Shown piece by piece: positions 1-4,830 of a stretch of 9,123 nt of DNA (positions within the stretch are counted from its first letter, which is position 1; each line of letters starts with the position of its first letter). The DNA comes from Desulfobacterales bacterium. GTDB taxonomy: Bacteria > Desulfobacterota > Desulfobacteria > Desulfobacterales > JAFDCJ01. Below the pieces are notes generated by a model, which did no database searches, was not told where the DNA came from, and saw only the letters and a list, made by a program, of their open reading frames with translations. Where the stretch lies: contig CP070771.1 in NCBI GenBank assembly GCA_020345785.1, positions 6,730,551 to 6,739,673 on the forward strand, given 5' to 3'. A program made the position numbers and the translations under genes.

Positions 1-145
1 GGTCATTGATTATTGTGATTTTGGATTTATTTGTTATTTGGTGCTTGAAATTTGGAATTTATACCTTGCCTATTGGGCTTTGTTATTATTTTAAAGTGGA
101 AACCCGACTCTTTTTAATGAAGTTTCACATTAGCTGTTAGAATAT
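1..145. other. AT-rich intergenic tail, low complexity
   Basis: This is the part of an intergenic region that lies downstream of the small minus-strand gene. No coding potential is seen. It is made of short near-repeated words such as TTTGGATTTATTTG, TTATTTGGTGCTTG and AATTTGGAATTT (about 20-62). Such strings of 'TTTGG/ATTTG' words resemble low-complexity intergenic text I recall from deltaproteobacterial genomes. No convincing terminator was found: GTGGAAAC near 98 and GTTTCAC near 122 could pair only weakly. Confidence 0.4.
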
Positions 146-484
146 TTATTTCTTCTTGAGATCCGACAATGATATCACCTTGCCCCGGCGGGTGTCTTCA
201 TCCTTATTGGGTGTAGCAGCATCTTGCTTTTCTTCCTCTTGCTCAAGGGCCTGCGGAACTACGACTTTTTCCAGACGCATGCGTTTGCCCTGCATGGTGA
301 ACTCGGCCCCGTCGATATAAACGTCTCTCAATATCCAGGTCGCGATCTGGGGCGGAATCTGGAGCAGCAGCAGCTTGACATGATACCAGTCAGGCTTGGA
401 ATCCGCCAGGATGCTCTCAATTCTGGCAAAGCTAAGAGGCATGTCTTCCATGTAAATCAGTATGAGGTCATTTTCGGTAGTCAT
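146..484 (-). CDS. Small conserved-type protein of unknown function (112 aa)
   Basis: Function unknown. The predicted cytosolic protein has a compact N-terminal part (about 1-78) with the hydrophobic/aromatic run DWYHVKLLLLQIPPQIATWI (32-51), then ILRDVYIDGAEFTMQGKRMRLEK. It continues through a charged, Glu/Lys/Asp-rich linker (about 80-100) to a short C-terminal tail, GKVISLSDLKKK. There is no signal peptide or membrane segment. I recall similar short proteins with a DWYHVKLL core and a KVIS-type tail in Desulfobacterales, but cannot name a family. The ATG at 484 is chosen because that N-terminus fits the remembered relatives. A Shine-Dalgarno is weak: GGGAA lies about 12 bp upstream. Its start sits 26 bp from the edge of element A. 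Being real is likely because of the non-repetitive, protein-like sequence; the opposite-strand reading frame is a shadow. Confidence 0.75.
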   Translation of the reverse strand: MTTENDLILIYMEDMPLSFARIESILADSKPDWYHVKLLLLQIPPQIATWILRDVYIDGAEFTMQGKRMRLEKVVVPQALEQEEEKQDAATPNKDEDTRRGKVISLSDLKKK

Positions 485-510
485 ATTTTTAAAATTCCCG
501 CTAAGTATTG

Positions 511-822
511 GAATGGATTCGATTATGATGTTTTGTTTTAGACAAGATTAACAGGATTTTTAGGATTATTTTTTATTCGGATCACTTTCCTGACGAAAGT
601 AATCCCGCCAAATCCGCCTGACGGCGGAAAAACAGCCGATCTGTTTTAAGGATGCCTCAGACAAAGTGATGTGCCGACAGTTTTGCAAATGGTTGTAAAT
701 AGGAAATCAGATCCTCGCCGAAGGCGATTGGGTTCTCAGGCTTTCTTCCGGAAAGCCCGAAAAATATCCAGTCAATCTTGTAAATCTTGTCTAAATTTTC
801 TTTTTTAAAATAGAATCCAATC
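511..822. repeat. Element A: MITE-like repeat with bipartite terminal inverted repeats
   Basis: A 312-bp non-coding element fills the gap between two minus-strand genes. The outer boxes are GAATGGATTC (511-520) and its near-inverse GAATCCAATC (813-822). The inner boxes are about 21 bp long, 537-557 and 775-795, 19 of 21 positions matching when inverted; their core is GACAAGATT. The spacer between outer box and GACAAG is 20 bp on the left and 21 bp on the right. Inside are hairpins: 579-605 (GGAT-c-ACTTTC, loop CTGAC), 613-628 (TCCGCC, loop TGAC), 715-727 (TCGCC, loop GAA) and 739-757 (GGCTTTC, loop TTCCG). There is no open reading frame worth calling. It shares ends, hairpin order and a 20-bp word with element B at 3316-3789. 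Inference: a non-autonomous mobile or amplified element. No clear target-site duplication is visible. Confidence 0.65.
579..605. other. Internal hairpin of element A
   Basis: GGAT-c-ACTTTC pairs with GAAAGT-a-ATCC around the loop CTGAC, giving 10 base pairs with one mismatch. The corresponding hairpin in element B (3378-3410) has the same TTTCCTGAnGAAA heart, which suggests it was kept during divergence. There is no T-run after the stem, so it is not called a terminator. Confidence 0.55.
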
Positions 823-827
823 ATTTA

Positions 828-1541
828 CTATGGTATTGTTTTTTTTCTCCCAACCGACAGATCATGCAGCGGGATAAGAATGTCCGCCATTTCCTTTATT
901 TTCTGGATTGAATCATAGGCTTCGGTCAGGTCGATGTGCACACCCGGCGCAATGGCCGGCCCGGTTGAGGGAAAATTCTTGTCATTGCAGCAAAACCCTG
1001 TGATAATGGCCCGGCCTTTGGCTGTGTTGACGGCAACGGACTGTCCGCCCACCGAATGCCCGGGGGTCAGGATCACATCGATGCCGTCTAGGATACTGGT
1101 ATCGCCGTCGACTTCGACAATTTCATTGGCATCCAGGACATCGGGATAATAACGGTGATCTGCCGGGTGGGGGTCCAGCATAAATTCGTATTCTTTCCTT
1201 TGGACGTAAACTTCGGAATTGGTGCAAAGGTAGTCATTTTCACAATGATCGTTGTGCAGATGGGTGTGAATAATAATGTCGATATCTCCGGGTTTCAGAC
1301 TCAGCGTTGCCAGAGCGTCTTCGAATTCCATTATTTTAAATCCGCATTGCTCTTCGGCACCGTCCGGTACGACAAATTGCTCCAGTCCGGTGTCAACCAG
1401 GATGTTCTTTTCACCGCCGCTTAAGTAAAAAACATAAATCGGAAGATAAATCCGTTTACCGTAATCCCGCAAATACGTCATTACGCCCTGATCTGTTTCA
1501 TTGATGCCGACAACCAGGGGGCGGATGGTGTATTCTTGCAT
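828..1541 (-). CDS. Metallo-beta-lactamase-fold hydrolase, AHL-lactonase-like
   Basis: A cytosolic 237-residue zinc (or iron) hydrolase of the MBL superfamily, closest in layout to 'N-acyl homoserine lactonase family' proteins; the substrate is unknown. The metal motif HxHxDH is HLHNDH at 94-99, preceded by H92. Further ligand candidates are H162 in TPGHS and H226 in PLHD. ILVDTG (47-52) is the usual early strand motif. The bridging Asp that normally follows the 'TPGHS' strand pair is not seen: the place reads ITGFCCND, with C184 and C185 nearby. The length suits the family (about 230-280). The start at 1541 is supported by GGAGG at 1547-1551, five bases upstream. The stop lies 6 bp from the edge of element A. 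It is divergent from the acyl-CoA synthetase gene, so a shared control region is possible. Quorum-quenching activity should not be assumed. Confidence 0.85.
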   Translation of the reverse strand: MQEYTIRPLVVGINETDQGVMTYLRDYGKRIYLPIYVFYLSGGEKNILVDTGLEQFVVPDGAEEQCGFKIMEFEDALATLSLKPGDIDIIIHTHLHNDHCENDYLCTNSEVYVQRKEYEFMLDPHPADHRYYPDVLDANEIVEVDGDTSILDGIDVILTPGHSVGGQSVAVNTAKGRAIITGFCCNDKNFPSTGPAIAPGVHIDLTEAYDSIQKIKEMADILIPLHDLSVGRKKTIP

Positions 1542-1546
1542 AACGT

Positions 1547-1551
1547 CCTCC
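1547..1551 (-). promoter_or_regulatory. Strong ribosome binding site of the MBL-fold gene
   Basis: GGAGG on the minus strand, with five bases (ACGTT) before the ATG at 1541. It fixes the start of the hydrolase. Confidence 0.8.
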
Positions 1552-1557
1552 GATTTA

Positions 1558-1860
1558 GTTGATTAAGTTGATTGAGTTTATTGGGTTGATTAAGTTGAAT
1601 AGGTTTACCGAGTTCTTTGAGTTTTGGATCTATCCAATTATGGTGAAAAGTTTCAGGTGTCTGGTGTCAGCGCAAGCGTCTCGGCTTAACCCTGATCCTC
1701 TCAACCCTTAACTCTTGAACGCCGAATCCTCACAAATTAGGTGTTGAATTTTTCTATTTTAATTCATAATGATGGATTCTTAATAAGCAAATTTTATCCA
1801 TAATAACCCATCAACTTAATTAACTCAATCAACTTATTCAACTCAATCAACCAAACCAAA
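1558..1860. repeat. Divergent intergenic region with inverted arrays of a 9-bp repeat
   Basis: The left array (1558-1629) is eight consecutive 9-bp units that each begin GTT, for example GTTGATTAA, GTTGATTGA, GTTTATTGG, GTTGAATAG; units decay toward the centre. The right array (about 1807-1860) reads as the same family on the minus strand: TCAATCAAC, TTATTCAAC, TCAATCAAC, TTAATTAAC, CCCATCAAC. The arrays point toward each other across about 180 bp. The centre holds other short words, including TTTCAGGTGTCTGGTGTCAG (1651-1670) and a CTCAACCCTTAACTCTTGAAC stretch (about 1698-1719). It lies between the divergent MBL and acyl-CoA synthetase genes, so both promoters must lie in or beside it. Units contain stop codons in frame (TGATTAA), so it is not coding. 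Confidence 0.75.
1744..1772 (+). promoter_or_regulatory. Possible sigma-70-like promoter for the acyl-CoA synthetase gene
   Basis: TTGAAT (1744-1749) and TAATGA (1767-1772) are separated by 17 bp in an AT-rich stretch. The transcript would begin near 1780 and its leader would contain the right-hand 9-bp repeat array. AT-rich DNA gives such matches by chance, so this is weak. Confidence 0.3.
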
Positions 1861-1876
1861 TAGACCAAGAGGTCCA

Positions 1877-3283
1877 ATGGAATCAGCTCATGAGGTAATA
1901 GCTAAAATCGATAGTCTCTTTCATTCCCGCTCGATTGCCATTGTCGGTGTTCCCCGGGGTATGAAAACCGGAAAAGTATTTCTATTGGCGCTCCTGGATC
2001 AGGGTTTTGACGGCCGAATTTATCCGGTAAATCCACGGGCGCAGGAAATCGACGGCCTCAAGACCTATTCTCGCGTCGCGGATATTCCGGGTCCGGTTGA
2101 TTTGGCGATCATTGTGGTTCCCAATAAAAATGCGCTGGCCGCAGTTCAGCAATGTGCCGCCAAAGGCGTCAAGGGAGCCGTATTATTTACCGCCGGATTC
2201 AGTGAAACAGGAACCAGTCAAGGGGCGGATCTGGAGGCGGAGCTGGTCCGGACGGCACGTGCCGCCGGTATGCGCTTGATTGGTCCCAATGGCATGGGGC
2301 TTTACTGTCCGGAGACCGGGTTGTCCTTTTTTCCGCAGGCCTCCCGCCAATCGGGTCCGGTGGGAATGATATCTCACAGCGGCTCGCTTACCAATATACT
2401 AAGCGTCATCGGCGAGCAGAAAGGCATTCGCTTCAGCAAGGTGATCAGCTCCGGCAATGAATGTGACCTAACAGCAGCCGACTTCATAGCATTTCTCGCC
2501 CACGATCCCGCTACTGATGTAATCGGGGCTTATATCGAAGGCATCAAAAATGGACCGCACTTCCTGCAGGCTTTAGGACAGGCGTCTTTAAAAAAACCGG
2601 TCATCATTTGGAAAGTCGGACTGACATCCGCAGGTGCGCGAGCGGCCTCATCTCACACGGGTGCCCTGGCAAGCGCCCCCGGAATCTGGCAAGGCGTCCT
2701 GCAACAGAGCGGGGCCATACCGGTCGTGGGATTCGAGGCCATTGTGGATGCGTTGATGGGGTTTGCCATGTTCCCAAAGAGGCTTGGAAATCGCATCGCC
2801 ATTCTTTCGGGACCCGGCGGTCTGGCGGTATCGGCGGCGGAAGCCTGCGGCCGGCAAGGGCTTGAACTGGCTGAAATTTTGCCCGAGACTTCCGCTGCAC
2901 TGGCCCGATTCATTCCATTTTCCGGCACCAGTCTGCACAACCCGATTGACGTCAGTCTGGCAGCGCATTTTGACCTTGAAATTTTCTTTCAGTCTGCGCG
3001 CACGCTGGCTAAAGACCCGGGCGTTGATGCCGTCATCGTCATCGGGTGCGGGCTGACGCCGGAGACCAATCAGGAATATGCTGCGGGTATGATTCAGGTA
3101 TTGCAGGAATATAAAAAGCCCATTCTGGCAGTTAAAATTCCCGGATTTGATCCCCAATATGGACCGCTTTTATGCCGCGGCGGGGTTCCCTTCTTTGACT
3201 CCGCTGAACGGGCCGTCGGCACCTACGCGCTTGCCTGGCGGTATCAGAGTTGGCTGAGAAGACAAAACGGCAGTGATAAGTAA
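1877..3283 (+). CDS. ADP-forming acyl-CoA synthetase, alpha-type subunit
   Basis: A cytosolic 468-residue protein resembling the alpha part of ADP-forming acetyl/acyl-CoA synthetases (acyl-CoA + ADP + Pi to acid + ATP + CoA). Residues about 15-145 are the CoA-binding Rossmann domain (SIAIVGVPRGMKTGKVFL, then YPVNPRAQEIDG and RLIGPNGMG). Residues about 155-295 are a succinyl-CoA synthetase-like domain with MISHSGSL (164-171), the conserved Glu in AYIEGIKNG (E221) and SSHTGALA (258-265), where H260 matches the phosphohistidine. A third domain (about 303-455) begins NRIAILSGPGGLAV. The beta, ATP-grasp half is neither fused nor next door, so a partner elsewhere is expected for energy conservation. 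The length equals that of separate alpha subunits. The start at 1877 is backed by AAGAGG at 1867-1872, four bases upstream. The substrate cannot be told; a CoA-ligase regulatory paralogue is an alternative. Confidence 0.85.
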   Translation: MESAHEVIAKIDSLFHSRSIAIVGVPRGMKTGKVFLLALLDQGFDGRIYPVNPRAQEIDGLKTYSRVADIPGPVDLAIIVVPNKNALAAVQQCAAKGVKGAVLFTAGFSETGTSQGADLEAELVRTARAAGMRLIGPNGMGLYCPETGLSFFPQASRQSGPVGMISHSGSLTNILSVIGEQKGIRFSKVISSGNECDLTAADFIAFLAHDPATDVIGAYIEGIKNGPHFLQALGQASLKKPVIIWKVGLTSAGARAASSHTGALASAPGIWQGVLQQSGAIPVVGFEAIVDALMGFAMFPKRLGNRIAILSGPGGLAVSAAEACGRQGLELAEILPETSAALARFIPFSGTSLHNPIDVSLAAHFDLEIFFQSARTLAKDPGVDAVIVIGCGLTPETNQEYAAGMIQVLQEYKKPILAVKIPGFDPQYGPLLCRGGVPFFDSAERAVGTYALAWRYQSWLRRQNGSDK

Positions 3284-3315
3284 CGTTTCTTCCGGGATTG
3301 GTCTTAGCAGAGAGG

Positions 3316-3789
3316 GAATGGATTCTATTTTGAAAAAATTTTAATAGACAGGATCTACAGGATTAATCCGATATATTTTTTTATCAGTTTCCTGAAGAAA
3401 CTGATAAAAACCCAATCGCCTTCGGCGAATAAAATTGCACTTCTAAACGGGGTGGCTTGATGAATCCCCTAAAAGGGGCCCATTTTGATCTTCATTTTTA
3501 CCGTAGACGCTGCCTACGGCCCATAGGGACTGCGCCCCGGAGGGGTAGCACGCATAGGATTTGTTTTACTTTTTTACTTTCCGTTGACCTGCCGCCGCCA
3601 AAGCTTCCAACTTCGCTCTTTGAGCTACGACGGGACAAGATGGCAAGGCAGGGTAAACGAAAAGCAAAAATCAGCAATCCTTCGGAATTTTGGCAGGAAC
3701 ACGTTCATCCGGAAAGTGGTCCGAACAAAAAAATCCTAATTATCCAGTAAATCCTGTCCAAATAGTTCGTCTTATATACGAATCCATTC
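3316..3789. repeat. Element B: MITE-like repeat with bipartite terminal inverted repeats
   Basis: A 474-bp non-coding relative of element A, starting 32 bp after the upstream stop codon. The outer boxes are GAATGGATTC (3316-3325) and its exact inverse GAATCCATTC (3780-3789). The inner boxes are GACAGGATCTACAGGATTAA from 3347 and, inverted, ATCCAGTAAATCCTGTC ending at 3758; both outer-to-inner spacers are 21 bp. Internal hairpins: 3378-3410 (14-bp stem, loop CTGAA), 3466-3478 (CCCCT/AGGGG), 3501-3519 (CCGTAG/CTACGG), 3535-3545 (CCCC/GGGG) and 3615-3625 (GCTC/GAGC). The word AACCCAATCGCCTTCGGCGA (3409-3428) occurs inverted in element A at 715-734. An open frame at 3457-3750 ends inside the repeat and has no protein-like features, so no gene is called. 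Confidence 0.65.
3378..3410. other. Long perfect hairpin in element B
   Basis: A 14-bp uninterrupted stem (TTTTTATCAGTTTC paired with GAAACTGATAAAAA) with the five-base loop CTGAA. It parallels the hairpin at 579-605 in element A. On both strands the 3' side of the stem ends in A rather than T, so it is not a standard intrinsic terminator. Confidence 0.65.
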
Positions 3790-3846
3790 AGCATTGCGTT
3801 TTGGCGAAAAAATAAAGAAAATCAGCGGGAATATTAGCTACAGTTT

Positions 3847-3876
3847 TTGACAATATGGCCGATATCTGCTTATAAC
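3847..3876 (+). promoter_or_regulatory. Sigma-70-like promoter for the TPR protein gene
   Basis: A consensus -35 box TTGACA (3847-3852), an 18-bp spacer and the -10 box TATAAC (3871-3876). Transcription would start near 3883 and give a leader of roughly 94 bases. This leader contains two 9-bp units, GTTGATGAG and GTTGACTGG (3893-3910), of the same family as the arrays at 1558-1860, and CTGACACCTGAAA (3938-3950). The promoter lies just outside element B. Confidence 0.6.
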
Positions 3877-3976
3877 ATAATTTAGCGATCGAGTTGATGA
3901 GGTTGACTGGTTGATTCAGGCACTTAGCTGCGCTTTTCTGACACCTGAAACCTATTACATTGCAGAGGTGAATTCA

Positions 3977-4549
3977 ATGAAACTCAAATCCATTCTTTTC
4001 AATTTTTTCTTCAGCCTGCTGGCGCTAGTCCTGATGATCGTTTTCACAGCTCCGGCATCGGCGCAAAAGGCCACCGCCGTCCAAAAACCATCAGACAGCC
4101 AGGCTGAAGTAAAATCCGGCGACAAAACCGACAAAGCATCTGCTCAGGACAAACCGAAAGCTATGAAAAAAACCCTGACGCCTAAAGCGCCTAAAAAGGA
4201 TGCCGACTACTGGTTTGACAAGGGGGCGCTTTGCGCCACGTACGGCAACGATCGTGCCGCCATCAAATATTTTCAAAAAGCTATCTCCCTGGACCCGAAT
4301 CGCAGCGGTGCTTATTTTGAACAGGGCATATCCTACGGTCAACTGGGCAAGTTCGACCAGGCCCTTGCCCTGATTAACAAAGCCCTCGAGATGCAGCCTC
4401 AAAACGGAATGTATCTCTATGGCCGCGGCAGGGTTTATCTGCTGGCCGGCGAGGAGGAGAAGGCCATGGAGGATTTCAAAAAGGCCGCTGAGCTGGATGA
4501 TGAGGATGCCCAAAATTATCTGGAGCATATTGCCCAGTTAGAAGAATAA
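3977..4549 (+). CDS. Exported tetratricopeptide-repeat protein (190 aa)
   Basis: A small periplasmic or secreted protein, probably a scaffold for protein-protein contacts; partner unknown. Residues 1-29 form a clear signal peptide: MKLK, a hydrophobic core (about 5-24) and the cleavage-type end PASA before QK. Residues 30-75 are a Lys/Ala/Ser-rich disordered linker. Three TPR units follow at about 77-110 (YWFDKGALCATYGNDRAAIK), 111-144 (AYFEQGISYGQLGKFDQALA) and 145-178 (YLYGRGRVYLLAGEEEKAME), each with the usual G/A-Y-A-P spacing. The frame is open from 3911, but the ATG at 3977 is chosen because it makes an ideal signal peptide and has AGAGG (3964-3968) eight bases upstream; the upstream 22 codons cover intergenic repeat words. 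A promoter lies at 3847-3876. Element C begins 8 bp after the stop. Confidence 0.85.
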   Translation: MKLKSILFNFFFSLLALVLMIVFTAPASAQKATAVQKPSDSQAEVKSGDKTDKASAQDKPKAMKKTLTPKAPKKDADYWFDKGALCATYGNDRAAIKYFQKAISLDPNRSGAYFEQGISYGQLGKFDQALALINKALEMQPQNGMYLYGRGRVYLLAGEEEKAMEDFKKAAELDDEDAQNYLEHIAQLEE

Positions 4550-4557
4550 AGAGTGAG

Positions 4558-4823
4558 GATTGACGAACGTCGAGTCAATCACCACCCCGTGCAAAGCACG
4601 GGATGGTTTGAATTATCCCGCCAACAGGCGGGGAAAGGCAAGAGGACGTCAGTACGCTTATCTTCGAACTTGTCCGCCTCCGGCGGACCGCGACGGGATG
4701 GGGAGTCCCGCCGGGGCGGGGTTTGTATGGCAGGAATTAAAGATTTCTTTCGTTTAAGCATAAAAAAAAGCCGGGTGAAACAACAGCCGCCATTTACCAT
4801 TCGACATCCGTCGTTTGTCAATC
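4558..4823. repeat. Element C: hairpin-rich repeat with terminal inverted repeats
   Basis: A 266-bp non-coding element fills the gap between the convergent TPR and large minus-strand genes. The ends are GATTGACGAACGTCG (4558-4572) and, inverted, GATTGACAAACGACG (4809-4823), matching at 13 of 15 positions. The left end also folds alone, GATTGAC with GTCAATC (4574-4580). Four GC-rich hairpins follow: 4582-4606 (10 of 11 pairs, loop AAA), 4617-4632 (CCCGCC/GGCGGG), 4672-4688 (GTCCGCC/GGCGGAC) and 4707-4720 (CCCGCC/GGCGGG). The overlapping open frames here are artefacts of the repeat. The hairpins could terminate or insulate the two converging transcripts, but no stem is followed by a proper T-run. 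Confidence 0.55.
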
Positions 4824-4830
4824 GGTAGTC

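Noticed and set aside
828..1541. Calling the MBL-fold protein an AHL lactonase (aiiA-like)
   Set aside because: The metal motif fits but the bridging Asp region differs and no quorum-sensing genes are nearby.
3378..3410. Intrinsic terminator of the acyl-CoA synthetase gene
   Set aside because: The stem is strong but is followed by A rather than T on both strands, and it is AT-rich; it is better explained as part of element B.
3457..3750. 97-codon open frame on the plus strand inside element B
   Set aside because: It spans the hairpins and right end of the repeat, ends with residues coded by the terminal repeat (KKILIIQ), and has no domain or good ribosome binding site.
511..3789. CRISPR array or integron attC sites in the repeat-rich gaps
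   Set aside because: No regularly spaced direct repeats with unique spacers occur, and no integrase gene or attC-type core sites are seen; the repeats are terminal inverted pairs or short tandem words.
3911..3976. 22-residue upstream extension of the TPR protein
   Set aside because: It would bury the signal peptide, covers intergenic words, and lacks the AGAGG site seen before 3977.
4755..4800. Terminator of the large minus-strand gene (T-run at 4764-4771 on the minus strand)
   Set aside because: The T-run is present, but no stable GC stem precedes it on that strand.
4553..4828. Open frames over element C on both strands
   Set aside because: They are made from GC hairpin arms and terminal repeats; composition is Arg/Pro-rich and differs by frame as expected from repeat DNA.
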